The notes beneath the pieces were generated by a model. It was given only the letters and a program-made list of their open reading frames with translations. It made no database searches and was not told the DNA's origin. Of a stretch of DNA of 64,000 nt, positions 28,101-40,500 are shown piece by piece. Source of the DNA: Theobroma cacao (lineage: Eukaryota > Streptophyta > Magnoliopsida > Malvales > Malvaceae); NCBI RefSeq assembly GCF_000208745.1, contig NC_030852.1, positions 34,456,159-34,520,158 of the forward strand, in the 5' to 3' direction. Position 1 is the first letter of the stretch. Each line of letters starts with the position of its first letter. The position numbers and the translations under genes are program-made.

Positions 28101-28807
28101 ATAAAGACAGAAGATGGAGCTCCTTTCCACTTGGGATCAGAGTCAGGAAATATCTGCCCTATATCAGGAAGCCCTAAAGCTCCCAGTATTGCATCCACAA
28201 CACAATGAAGCAGCACATCTCCTGCAACACGTTAATCCCCATATAGTTAGCATCAAAAGCAAATTGTGGATAATTTAAACAGATAATACAACCAAGAGAT
28301 ACAGATTCGGAGAAAACATATACGGGGTTTAAAAAAAAGAACTTTGATAAATTAAAACTATCCAAATACAAGAAACTAAAAGATATAAAAAATGGATATT
28401 AAAGTTGGGAAAAACAAAAATAAAGCAAAATTGGACGATTGGAATGTGAACATACCATCCGAATGAGCCTCGCAGCCTCTATCATGAGGAATATCAATCC
28501 CACCAATGATCAAAGGGTAGCCAGGCTCCAAACGATGAAGGTCGAAGCCATGGCCCACTCTAAACGGCAAAGACTTGGAAGGTTTCGTGGAGGTGGTGGG
28601 TCCATCGACTGCAACCGAAGTAGCACCCGGTGAAATTGAAGCTGTAAGAGTAAAAGCTGAAGAAGATGATGATGCTGATTGTAGGATGTTATTATGATGC
28701 CTGGCGGTTATGATACGAGGATTAGGCAACAAAATGGACTTGTTGGAGATCGTAGTGGGGGTGGGTTTTGCTGGAATTGGAGAACAACTGTAAAAGTGAG
28801 TGGCCAT
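25191..28807 (-). CDS. ISPF: 2-C-methyl-D-erythritol 2,4-cyclodiphosphate synthase, plastid (IspF)
   Basis: Fifth enzyme of the plastid MEP pathway; it cyclises 4-diphosphocytidyl-2-C-methylerythritol 2-phosphate, releasing CMP. Three exons: 28807-28456, 28221-28091 and 25424-25191; 238 residues. Residues 1 to about 78 are Ser/Thr-rich and acid-poor, a typical plastid transit peptide. The catalytic part starts [15 protein letters not shown] (about 82-96), with the metal ligands in D-x-H. It continues [20 protein letters not shown], then [18 protein letters not shown], and ends with [16 protein letters not shown] and a short C-terminus. Length agrees with plant IspF proteins. The second intron is large (25425-28090, 2666 bases) and carries a TRIM-like LTR element and a degenerate duplication. 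The gene is followed upstream by DDA1 in the same direction. Confidence 0.95.
25848..26354. mobile_element. TRIM-like miniature LTR retrotransposon in IspF intron 2
   Basis: Two direct repeats flank a short middle. Left repeat about 25848-26048 and right repeat about 26196-26354 share AAGGGTCTAAGTCAAT, an element ending in TGGTGCTTrGAC, and the end CATTACA; both begin TG and end CA. The left one has about 40 additional bases near 25920-25970. Just inside the left repeat stands TTGGTATTAGAACATG, close to the primer binding site complementary to initiator-methionine tRNA. The middle (about 150 bases) has no coding capacity and contains a GATTGT triplet-like repeat. Size (507 bases), structure and binding site fit terminal-repeat retrotransposons in miniature. 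No clear target-site duplication can be read, so the ends are approximate. Confidence 0.75.
26790..27420. repeat. Degenerate direct duplication (~250-300 bp) in IspF intron 2
   Basis: The segments at about 26790-27050 and 27130-27420 share, in the same order, AAGGTTATACAG, a run of ATACATG-type words, CAATAATAAA-like words, GCTGTTCTGAAGAAAG, TTCATTG and TTGTGGTTGG, and both end with a CAATATCATAC-like phrase. Divergence is large, so the duplication is old. Confidence 0.65.
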
Positions 28808-29846
28808 AGCTGTTGAAATCTTTGCCTTGGCAGAGAAAAGGCTCTGTTTCTTTGTGGAGTAGTTTCAGTTTCTTTGTTGACTCTGTTTTCGTGGGTTCCC
28901 TTCGTTTTTCCTTTTCCTTTTTTTTTTTTCTCTTTTTTGGTATTTGTGGCAATAATTTGTTTCCTTTTTTTTTCCTTAATTTTTATTTTAAAGGTAGGTA
29001 TTTAATTGCAGGAACCAAATAATATCATTCGTTGTCTACTTTCCATTTGTCAACCGCTGGGTGCAACTCCGGTGAATGGCCCATTTCCAATGTGTTTACC
29101 GAAATTCATTCAAGTGCAAACACAGCCACTGCAATATATGATTTTGTCCCACATTCTCAAGTAATTGTTAGGAAACGTTTTTTCATCAGGATATTGCGTG
29201 TGGGCAAATTGGTGCCAAACTCAAGACTTTGAGAGGCCTAATGTTGCCAAATTTGGGAGACCCTAGACAGAAAACGACCCTTAACTCCGTGAAACATGAA
29301 TGGTCATCAGATCTTTAAGTCTTAAACCTCATGGAATATTCTGTTAAGAAGTGATGCAACACACTACCGTACCTCTACCTGTTGTTTTGAATCTCAGTTG
29401 ATTCCCAAACTACTCTTATCTTCTGTAACCCCACAGGGAAAACCTTCAATTTATGTAATTGAAACAGGCATAAACTAACTTCATAAGCAACAGGAGCATG
29501 GATATTATATTAAAATATGCAGCTCCTTGAGCCCAAGCAATATCTTCAAACCTGTAATTACTTAGAGATGCAACTGTGCACATCATATAAAATGAGCATA
29601 CATGGATTTAGCTTTTCAGCAATTTAGCCACGCCACATGGAATGAAATACCAAACGGAACATGTAAAACTAAACAGAACACTCCTTGTTATTGGGATAAC
29701 CCAGCTATAAGTTTGATTTCTACACACAAAATGTACATGTGTGGTGTCCCGTTTTACAACAACTGCCGCACAGTTTCTACAACACATTTATATGAGAATA
29801 TACATTTACATGAGCATCAAAGAAACCCAAGAAAATCTCATCACGA
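28808..29846. other. Spacer between IspF and DDA1 (same strand)
   Basis: About 1 kb. Near 28810-28930 the minus strand is A/G-rich on the transcript, which fits the IspF leader. No good TATA box was found. The remainder would be the DDA1 3' untranslated region and IspF promoter. Confidence 0.5.
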
Positions 29847-32800
29847 CTATGAGGTAGAAGCCCTAGGTTGCTTGCATCCATGCTCTGGTATTAGATGTTC
29901 AGTGGCTGCTCTCTTTGGTCTCAACTGCAATGAGAAAAGCAAAAAGAAACTAAATGAACCCAGACACCCACTCTCAAGGTGCATGCATGTGTCCTTGAAT
30001 TTGTAACAGTGACTGAAATTATTTGAATGCGGTGTTATAACATGAAAAATCATAAACAAGTTACTAACCTTCTCCTCAGCACGCTGATAGAAATTTCTTA
30101 TAAGTATATTTTTGGCCTCAGTAGTTATAACTGTTGAAAGTGTTTGAGAGGTCAGTTACACAAAAAGAAAATGTTCACAGGTCAATTAAAAAAATAAGGA
30201 TAAGAAATCAAGAATTTAAGCCAATGAGCTGTGGCACTGCACCAGAATGCAATCTCATTTAGTAGTGCCTTTGTGTTTGTAGCACAGGCAATTTAGAACA
30301 CGCATACAACTTAACAATTTCATTCCAATTGATAAACTTCAAACAGCAATTTCAATCAAGTACGCAATCAATCACTGGTTTCCAATTAGAAATCTCCATT
30401 CTTCGTCGATATCAAAATGAAACTGAGAGAAGATGAACAATTCCAGATGAGTACTCTACGACATTTAGATTACTGCAGAAGGAAACAAAGAACTAAAGAA
30501 ACAAGGTAAAGCAATTCCACCATTTCAGAGACAGATGACAAAAAAAATGTAAGCAAGTAGCAGTGGCAGCAAGCATAGAGTGCCATGTAAAAATCAAGTT
30601 CTCAGTCCAATACCAATTATTTGAAGCCCATTTGTCAAGGCAATACCATTTTTACAGAAAAATGACATCATATCCAGTTCCAATTCAGACATCTCCACAT
30701 AATTTCCAGCACTTGCTGCTCTCAAACAGAAGTCAACATTCAACATCCTAGAAGGTACCTAGCCAAATAATTATCACAGTATATGACATGAATTTTTAAA
30801 ATATATTATCACCATGTAGACAAAGTCTGAAAGAATCAGCCAACCAAAGGTTATCATGTTACCATTGCAGACAGTTTATAAGGCCAATAATATCTTATAT
30901 TTCCTCGGGAATATTGTTTCACAAGTAAAAACAAGGAGAAAAATATCAGTTCAATACCTTGGTCAGGTGGTGGAAGAGTCCGGCTATGAGTAGGGCGGTA
31001 GGTGGCAGGTGTCATTTTCTAGCCAAAAAGAGAAGATTAAGTACAAAAGTTAAAGTGCAATCAATTCTTAACATGACTGAAAAGTAAGGAGAAGCATTTT
31101 ATGCTCCTAAAATATTCAAGCAAAGTAACAAACCATACAAGTAAGTGTAATTTTGTTAAAAGACCAACCTATCAATCTGAAAGCAAAAAGACAAGTGTAA
31201 TTTTGTTAAAAGACCAACCTATCAATCTGAAAGCAAAAAGACTAATTTGTCATAAATTCTTCATTTGAAAACATAAAGGAGCTCCATATGAACTCCATCC
31301 ATTAGCATAGCATCTCACATGCTAAAATAGCTAAAAAGGATAGAAAGTCTGGTGAAAAATGTTCTATACCCTTTGGACATTTCAACAACTCTTACTTAAT
31401 CGGAAACCTTATAACAGTTAGGCAGGGAACCACTATAAACTATTGAAACAAAAATAGATACATAAATTCATATAAGCCTACATGTATGCATGCTATGAAA
31501 GGAAATTGATATCCTGTAGTGCACCATGTGCTAGAGGACAGCAATTCAAAATTCACCATGCAGCTTCTTTACCAGGTGAAACCCTGCCTTACTGAACTCT
31601 TTTCGGCAATTTTATTACCCTATACAAATTCAAGATCTAAACAAAACTAGAATTAAGTGAGAATTTCAAGAAAATGATCAGGAGGTAGACCAAGTAAAAG
31701 AAGAAGATAAAGGAAAGAAAAAGGGTGATCTAATATCTCTCGTTCCTTTTGGGCTTTCCCTTCACCTTCTCTCTTTTCTCCTGACATTTCAATATTTTCA
31801 AGCGACTGCCCAAATGTCATCAACACAATCATTATCTCAATACGAATCACCAGTAAAACGGTGCCCAAGTTAGAATGCAAAAGCTCAATTTCATGCGTTC
31901 TGTCAATAGCATGTCCATGTCATGGACAGGATTAATTTTTTATCAAGAAAACAGCAAATTCTCAAACCAATTCTCTCAATACCCACATAGAAACAAACTT
32001 TCAACTACCAAGTACACAGGAAGATCTGAAATATAGAACTTCTTGATCATTGTTAAGAGCCAGTCTTAAGAACTTAAACTACCAAGTACACAGGAAGATC
32101 TGAAAAGCTTCTAGAGCATGAACTTAAAATCTTGGTAGATTTAGAAGCTGACAGTAGCATGCAGTGGTCAAAATCACAAGCTCATGAATAGTTACCCTAC
32201 CATTTTAAGGAAACTGCCATTCCCATACAAGAAAGCATTTCCACGCTAATGCTTGTGCTGTATAAAGATCTTTGTCATTTTAGCAAACAGATAATAACAA
32301 GTCCTATTTGCATAACTTAGATGCTTCACATGGTAACATCACCATATTACATTCCATTCATTCAAATTAATAAACATACTAGTGTTAAATGTATCTTGCA
32401 ATGCAAACAACAAAAGCACTAAACGTGTAATAATACCGGAGTAGAAATTCCGAGAATCATTTAACCCCTATAAATACGAAAGCAAGATATTCATTTGTAA
32501 CCACAAACGAACTTTATCCAAAAAGCTTCTGACGACTAACTGATTATATGGACTACAGCATTTTTTAAGGTCCAAATTCAGAAAAGCGCTTTGAGAAAAG
32601 AATCCACCAACATCATATCTGGGTAAACCTTGAAACCTAATCATAAAAATCTAACAGTTCTTCACTACTCATCTAAAACCGCATGTGGGTTTTATTGCAG
32701 TATCAGAACAGTTGAAACGAACAACTTATTCAGATCATACCAGAAAAGAATTCGTATTTTCATGTATTTTTGTTAATGGGGTTGGGTTTAAAAAGGATTC

Positions 32801-32896
32801 TGGGATACTTACAGAAGGATTAGAAGGATCGGAGGGACGAAGTTGGCTGAAGTTATGGGGGTCAAACGACGGCAGGTCACCGAGCATAGACCCCAT
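29847..32896 (-). CDS. DDA1: DDA1 (DET1- and DDB1-associated protein 1)
   Basis: Small adaptor of CUL4-DDB1 ubiquitin ligases. In Arabidopsis it works with COP10, DET1 and DDB1 and promotes turnover of ABA receptors. Four exons: 32896-32813, 31018-30958, 30130-30069 and 29924-29847; 94 residues. Every junction is GT-AG and phases close. Seen are [20 protein letters not shown] (from residue 4), [20 protein letters not shown] (about 27-46), [20 protein letters not shown] (about 53-72) and the basic end GCKQPRA (about 85-91). These follow the plant DDA1 sequence closely over its whole length. All exons are shorter than 90 bases, so no single open frame shows the gene. The start may be the first or fourth residue methionine. 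The first intron is 1794 bases and holds a recent 50-bp duplication. Confidence 0.95.
31143..31242. repeat. Perfect tandem duplication of 50 bp in DDA1 intron 1
   Basis: Bases 31143-31192 and 31193-31242 are identical, beginning AAGTGTAATTTTGTTAAAAG. Lack of any difference points to a recent event or to an assembly artefact. Confidence 0.95.
32003..32105. repeat. Short direct repeat in DDA1 intron 1
   Basis: About 28 bases beginning AACTACCAAGTACACAGG occur at 32003 and again at 32077, 74 bases apart. Confidence 0.85.
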
Positions 32897-33054
32897 TGGG
32901 GAAAAAGAATATGCTGGTTTCTGCACCCAGAAAATCTCCGGAGAGAGATTGGGACAATTGAGAAAATGGGAGAGAAACCACAACAATGCCTGCCCCGATT
33001 CTAGACTCAGCCTTTTTCGTACTAGTGCTGGATGATTAATCGGTAAATTGATGT

Positions 33055-33072
33055 TTATATATATATATATAT
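33055..33072 (-). promoter_or_regulatory. AT repeat that may serve as DDA1 TATA region
   Basis: An (AT)n run about 165 bases before the DDA1 start gives TATATAA on the minus strand. It can be read as a microsatellite, a TATA box, or both. Confidence 0.4.
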
Positions 33073-33369
33073 GGCAATAGCTTAAGCATCCATCCTAGGC
33101 TGTGGCCTGTTTTTGTCTGTCCCACTCCCCCTCCATTGCCAAAATAAAATAGAGTAACATAGTTTGTGTACAAGTATACTTTTGTATGCGTTTATCTACC
33201 CAATAAATGAAAAACAATATAATTAGTTATAATAATATTTACAATAAGGTAATTTATTAGCTTATCATGTGAATGGGAAATGCCATACATGAGGCCACAT
33301 CAAAGAATTAAAAACCGTCTTAAAATATAATCATTTGACCGATTTTTTTATAAATATAGCTTTTCAGTG

Positions 33370-34605
33370 AATTTTTTTTTGAAGATTATTTTCGAAAATA
33401 CCTCTCATACGTAAGGTGTTTTATGAAAATAATTTTTTTTATAATTTTAACTACATTTAGTCAAAAAAAATTAATTTTGAATAAAATTACCTTTAATGAA
33501 ACCAATCCATATGTTTATATCTGCATTTTAAATCAACTCATATCCTTTGAACTTTTATTGTTAGACCATTCATCTTTAAAGTATTTTTTGTCAAAAAAAA
33601 ATTTAAGCATTTTGAACATTTTAGAGTATTTTTTGATATATAAAGAAAAATCTTTGAGCGTTTTGAACATTTTTAAGCATTTTGTAATAATTTGTGATAT
33701 ATAAAGAAAAACTTTTGAGCATTATTTATCAAATAAGCATATTCATTGATTATATTGTTAAATAGAATATAGTGTTTTGTTTGAAGTTGTTGATTTTGTT
33801 AAATGTAATTTAATAATTTTAGTAGTTTTTAGGCATTGCGTAATTAATTTTTAAGCATTATGTGATTAATTTTTAAACATTATGTTATTAATTTTTATAC
33901 ATTTAGTGATTAATTTTTAGTTATTACGTGTTGGTTGATATAGCATATGTGACAGGTTGATAGACATTGCATGACTAGTTAGCAAGGTATTGTGTAACTA
34001 GTTAGTAAGACATTGCGTGACTAGTTTTTAAATATTGTGACTTAGGCATAATCTAAAAATCAATCACATAATATCTAAAAATCATAAACGCATTAATTAA
34101 GTCACACAATACCTAAAAACTAGTATTGTAATACTTAACAATCAGTGACACAAATGCCTAAAAACTAGTAATGTAATACTTAATAACTAATTAATTTGTT
34201 TGCTCGCAGCTAGGTTTAAGTTACTGAAATCATACAGTTTTTTTATTTACAAATACGTATAATCAATTTAAATTTATCAACTTTAGGGTTTTATGAATAA
34301 ATCAATAAGCCAAATAACCTAAAACACATACTTTGATGTCATATCTGCTCTTTGAAATTGTGAGAAAAATATCGATGGTGAGATAGATAATATTTGATAA
34401 GAGATAAATTATATTTAATTTTAAAATTTTTATCTATATGACTGGATAGAGAAAATCGAAATCATTTTAATTTATTTGAAATTGTATAAAGGACATTATT
34501 GTCAAGTCATGTCAAAAACTGATTAAAAATAGTTAAAATAATAATGAAGGATATTTTTTAATTAGACTTATGAAGAGAGTTATTTTTCACAATTTTTTTT
34601 TTTAT
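33370..34605. mobile_element. Foldback-type element of short tandem repeats with inverted arms
   Basis: Left part (about 33826-33925) has five imperfect copies of a ~22-base unit like TTTTTAAGCATTATGTGATTAA, then (33962-34045) variants with TGCGTGACTAGTTAGTAAG. From 34047 to 34190 the same words return as reverse complement, for example CTAAAAATCAATCACATAAT and AATACCTAAAAACTAGT. Outer ends (near 33388-33415 and 34565-34592) are also roughly inverse to each other. Outside them a same-direction repeat of about 22 bases (TTTTTATAAATATrrCTTTTCAG type) stands at 33344-33367 and 34598-34621. No protein is encoded. Limits are approximate. Confidence 0.55.
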
Positions 34606-36089
34606 AAATATGACTTTTCAGTATCTTATTAATACAAGGCAATGTTATTCATTATTACGCATTATTTTGATATAAGTATATACTATTCTTATTTCTTTAA
34701 AAAAAATTGATTTTAATAAAGGAGCATGAGATATGCAATTGTACGGAATATTTGTTCTTTCGTTCAGTTGCCAAATGACTTAAGGAATAGACATTCTCTG
34801 CAATTTCTATACCCAAAATCACTCAAAATCAAGATTAGCTAATCTCAACTCATATGGTATTTGCTATTGCATGAGTGAGCCTCTAAAATTAATAAAACAA
34901 AAGAGCTCCTTATAAGTGAAAATCAAAATAAAATTTAAATAAAAAGTTTAAGTTTTTAATTATATATTATAAATATTAATACTTTAAATTTAAAAAATAA
35001 TTAAAATAATTAATATTTAATCATAATAATATTTAAATTATAATATAAAATATTAATGATTGCATTATAAATAATATTTTGATATTTTAATATTTTAATT
35101 ATCAATTATTAATATTTTAAACAAATTATAAATTATTAATATTTAAAAAATAAAAAAAAAATAGATAATCATGTATTATAATAAAAAATATTTTTATCTT
35201 TTTATCACTTATTCTTTTATTATTTCAAAATTATTCTTATCAACCAAACATTTTAATAAGTCATAATAGCAATTATTCCATTCCATCAATCAAACTATAT
35301 AACAACATTTTCATTTTATTTCTACTTCAATATAAATAATTGGTGCAAAAGTACAAAGGAAATAATGCTTTTCAAAGTTTAAAAATATTCAATTTTTATT
35401 TTTGAATATTAGTATAGTGTGGTATATAAAGTTCAAGAAAATAAATTCGATTCTCTTATTTGGTTAGCATTTGTTACTTATCAAACCTTATATTCAATAA
35501 TTGGTCATGATGATTTTGGTAATTATTAAACCATTCAAAGTGGAGTGATAAATTTGAATTTTATAAAGTTCAAATTTACTATTTTATTTATGATAATAGA
35601 TCAAAATTTTCACTTACTTTGGATAATTATAATTTTTCAGAAAAAAATGAAAGAGTACGTTTATGGCATAATAAAATGTGGGAATAAAATTTCCATAATA
35701 TTACTTAATAAAATTTGAAATACTGTTATAAGAAGCCTCGTATGAATAAAATATTACAAAAATCATATTCATAAAAAATTAACTATTTGATTCACGATAC
35801 ACATAATGTGACAATAACTAATCATTCATTCTTTAAAAGATTTTTAATAGTCAAAATCAAATATAAATTAACATTTTATTCATCTACTTTAATTTGAATG
35901 ACTTATTCAATGATTTTATTATCCATAATTAAAATTACCTTACAATATCTTTCATTCTATATCATTAACAAATCTCAATAAACATTTAATAATTTTACTC
36001 GATATGTAAAAACAGTTTCCAAATTTAACCAAGAAATCGCATTTTCAATTCTCAAGGTAATTACAATAAACTCCTCCCGCAATGGATTG

Positions 36090-36260
36090 ATTGCGTGAAG
36101 TTTAATGAGCTTCGTCAATGTTGAGCATCACTCAATCTTGAGGCGGCGGCGGTGCACTTCGGGACACCACAAATGTTGGTGTCCATAGAGAGTACTCAGT
36201 TTTTATGACGTTCAAGATTCTTTGAATAAGGATTTATTGACACCAGCATCCGCAGGAACA
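36090..36260. other. GC-richer island, possible coding scrap
   Basis: Embedded in very AT-rich DNA. One + frame reads SLNLEAAAVHFGTPQMLVSI and is broken on both sides by stops. I do not recognise a family. It may be the remains of a gene fragment carried in by an element. Confidence 0.3.
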
Positions 36261-37582
36261 AAACACAACCAAAAATGAATAATATTCTCGAGATATTTTT
36301 TAATTAGAAAGATATTTGAGGAAGTAAGTACGTAACGATGATTATATAAAAAATTAGTTTATTTTCTTATAAAATATGATTTTATTAATTTTTGATATTT
36401 TTTACTTAAATTATAACATTTAATGATAAAATTACATCCATTCAAAAATAATCAATGAATTTGATTTATCACTTAAAATAAAGTGGTAAATTAAACCTTA
36501 TCCCTATTTTTATTTTTGGTACATCAAATGGTGCACAGATACTCATAATATTTATTCTTCTTTCAATGTACAAATTTTACTATTGGTTCTAAATTAGAAA
36601 AAAAAAAAATCGTTAATGACACTGTAAAATTTCAAAGTGATTTTAAGTTATTTGATAATGAAATCCATCATTCTAAGTAAGTTATTTATTTATTTCATTA
36701 GTTTTCAACAAAGTTTCATTAAGTTATTAACCTCAACACTGTTTTTTCATTATTAGTACAATAAGTGGTAAATTATCTTTCATTGTCATTGACATTCTTA
36801 TCTATCAAGAAGCATCATTAATTTTTGTAACATTATCAAATTCATAAAAAATAAAATTAAAAATTAGTGCATGAGAAAAGAATAAGAAAAAATGATTTCT
36901 TTTTAAAAAAATTACCATTTCAAAAATAATTTACCTATAGCTTTACTGAAAGTGTTTATTGATCAAATTAAACTTAATTGGTGCTTTTAAAATCTAAGCT
37001 CGAGCTTCACTTGATTTGATCTGTACATTCAATCGTTTTGTTATTTAAAATTTTATATTAATATTTTAAAATCGATTTTTAAATTAAAATTAAATAATTA
37101 TATAATATTCTTAAAGGTTGAGCAGAATTGGGCTTGAAAAATGCTGTCCAGAACCCGACCCACAGACAAATCCAGTGTCCCACAGCAAGTGCTGAAGAAA
37201 CGACGTCGTCCCTTAATCCTGTGGGCGCTAGGTAAAATACCAACCGTTGGGCAGCAAATGCCAAAGGGGAACCAGAATAAGCACTTACAACCATCATATC
37301 AGCCACGCATCAAAACTGATTAAAAGGGACCCACATCAAACGTACAACCCATTCTCCAAACGTACAGCCCTATTCACATCTTAATTAAAGATTACCGCTA
37401 GATCACCGCGCGTCCACCGAACTCCAAAAGTCATCGAAGCACCGCATAGCCCCTCGCTTTCCACTTAGGTTTTTCTTAGAACTCCTCTAACACCTTTTCC
37501 TTTCTACTTCTCAACCTTCCAAAGCACGGCTCAGTGTCGTCGGCGGCGGCGTAGCAGAGAGGAAGAAAAAGAAGAAGCAAAC

Positions 37583-40500
37583 ATGGCTGCACCCGAAGCT
37601 CCTCTCTGCTACGTCGGAATCGCTCGCCAATCTGCGGCTTTTCGCCTCATGAAGCAAATGGTACGTGTTCATAGATATGTATGTCCGTGTGTATATTTGT
37701 ATCTATACGCGTATTTTGTAATTCGTAATTTTTGTTGTTTGGATGGCACGGTTAGGGATGGGAAGAAGGAGAAGGGCTTGGCAAAGATAAGCAAGGGATC
37801 AAAGGTTACGTCAGAGTTAAAAACAAACAAGACACTACTGGTACGTTTCTCTTTGCCTTTTCTTTTGCTTAGGTTTTTTGATCTGTTTAGTGTATATAGA
37901 TATTGAATTACTTTCTGGAGAATGAGAGTAGGAGGAAATGATGAAAAGTATTGTACAAATGGATTTTTATTTTTGAAAAATATGGAGCAGGTGTTGGATT
38001 GGATAAGCCGAATCCGTGGGCCTTTGATACAGCTCAATTTGATAGTATTCTCAAAAGATTGAAAGTGGTGCGTATTTCATTCTTAATTTTGCTGACTTTG
38101 ATTGGCTAGACAGTGTTCGATTTGATGTGAAGCTCATCCTTTTTTGGTTTTCCTCTTTTCTCTTTTGGATTTTTAGCAGCAAGCTGCGCCAGCCAATGAT
38201 GAAGGTATGATTGATGCCAAAGAGAAATTCTTCTCATATTGCGTATACTAGTAGATTATTGATTGACAAGTAACTTGAATTTACTCTTAAAAGCATGAAA
38301 AATTGCATTGTGTTACCATTATTCTACTTTGTGACTGAAGTTTCTCAAAGTTTTGTTGCTAATACTTCAAAAAAAAAGTAACCTGAATTTACTTAGCAGT
38401 TGACAAGAATGAAAATCAAGTAGAAACCAAGACCAATGTGTCTAATGATGCTGAAGAACAAGTTGTCAAGACTACCCGACCACAGGGAAGGTTGGTGCAT
38501 TTATTTCATGTGTGCTTGTAATTGCATTTTTAGTGATAGGAGATTATTGCCAATTATTAAGTTAATATTGGATTTCATTTGTTCTTGTTTTTACTCTGTT
38601 TGGTTCCTTAGATATAAGAAAAGAGAGAGAGGGAAGCTTGTTCATGCATATTCTTCAAAGGATCTTGAAGGAATACTTGTAAGTTCTAAAACTTCAGTAT
38701 GTCTTATCACCTTTGTTTTCTTCAAAGTTATTTAGACTGTTAAAAGTACTTGTTTGACACTGTGATAATGATTTCCTTTTTATTCATATTTCAGTATGTG
38801 ATGTTTGTTGGCCCCTAGTGTCCCTTTCAAGATACAAAATAATTCTATATAACATCAGATCAGACTGTAAAATGATCTGTGTTTGGTTCCAAATTATTCA
38901 AATTTAATGTGTTAATATGATCCAATTTACTATCAACAAGATTTTCATGGTGTAGAAAACCATGAGAGCTCAAGGAAAAAGCAATTCTGTAATATCTGCG
39001 TCTTCTTGTGTGTGGTAAAAAGTTTAAATGGCACTTTAATTGTAGATGCTTGTTCGATTTTCTCATTGTTTCATATTAGCATTAGGGTGATGTGGTGTTA
39101 CCTTCACCCTTGTCTGAACTTTTGGAACAAATTCCAGATGTCTCTACTTGAGTTGGAAAGGTGGACAGACAAAGCAACTTTGAGATTTGAGTTAGAAAGG
39201 CGGAAAATGAAATCAATTTTGAAACATGATTCAATAATAAAATAGTTTGTATATTTTGGTTAAATGCTAAATGATCTTAGAACTCCATAAGGAAATTGCA
39301 ATAGTCATTACAAAATAGTTTCTATGTTTTGTTTGATAGAATTGTCTAGTCCTCTATTTGAAAAATCTTTTGCCGTTGTTATTGCTATTAGCATTTGATT
39401 TCATGCATCCTTTACATTTAGAATTTTTGGTTTAATCAATCAATGTATGTTTACCTGTGCATGCTTTGCAATAGGTCAAAAAGGTTGAGGAGTCACCACA
39501 GGCTAATCCTGATGTGGGTGGAGAAATGGAATTGATAGAGACAACTGAAAGTCAGGATCCTCCTACTGAAGGTAATACTCGGTGTAGATTCTTGTAGCAA
39601 GGTGTTTTTTCCATTGCATTTTGTTCTGGAATTTTTATGTAGAGTTGTTATCAGGCTGTTATGTTGAAGATGGATAGTCAGACTAGAAATAAATTTGGAT
39701 TTCTTTTTTCCTCAGAGTATATTTATGATATACCTGAAGACCTGTTGTAGTCTTTTGCTGGCGAATGATATTCTTGGCCTATTTCTGTAACGTGCTTGCT
39801 TTTTGCTGGTTGCAGCTGTTGGTTGTTTCTGAGATAACTTGGTTCTTTGTCACAGGACATAAAGCTGAAAGTGTTTCTCCAGAATGGTGGGGCCATAAAT
39901 ATGGATTTGTCTCTGGAGGCTTTCTGGGAGAATGTACCAGAAAGAAAGCAATCAAAACTGGAGAGTCTAAAAATTCAACTGAGAGAACTGTATTTTTTGA
40001 AGATGACCAAGAGAATCTCTACAAGCTTGTGCAAGTATGTGTCTTCACCATTTCAAAATTTGTTGCATGAAAACTGTGGTAAAGTTATTTGTTTAATGAA
40101 GAGAATAATTATAATTTTCCTTTTAAGTTAACCTGTAATCTGAAGATGAAACAATAACAACTCTCGTGAATTAGTGGCATTTTGATTGATGATTCCGCAT
40201 GCTGTTATTGTAAGTGAATGTAGTAGTATGGTGGGACTATTGAGATTATATTAAAGGAGCAAGACAGTGCTGGTTTAGGTAAGTAATATATGCCTTTTAT
40301 TCCAAAAAATTTTAGGATAAAGCCACAACTGGAAAGCAAGGTCTGGGGATTAAAGATCGACCAAAGAAAATTGCTGGAGTTCGCTTTCAGGGGAAAAAGA
40401 CGTCATTTAGTGATAGCGATGATGAGGATTCCGATGATGTTGGTCCCCTAGCAAAACGAATGTGTGATAATGCACAAGAAATGGAGAAAGCTGATGAACC

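Larger units (their letters stand above)
33073..37582. other. AT-rich spacer between divergent genes DDA1 and G-patch
   Basis: About 4.5 kb without a gene. A foldback-like element occupies roughly 33370-34605. From 34900 to 37060 the sequence is mainly A and T with no repeat structure I can name. A GC-richer island stands at about 36090-36260. The stretch 37300-37582 is the promoter and leader of the G-patch gene; it holds a C/T-rich leader and GGCGGCGGCG shortly before the start. Confidence 0.55.

Noticed and set aside
33423..33704. Open frame of 93 codons in the foldback element
   Set aside because: The product is a low-complexity Phe/Leu/Ile string caused by the T-rich tandem repeat.
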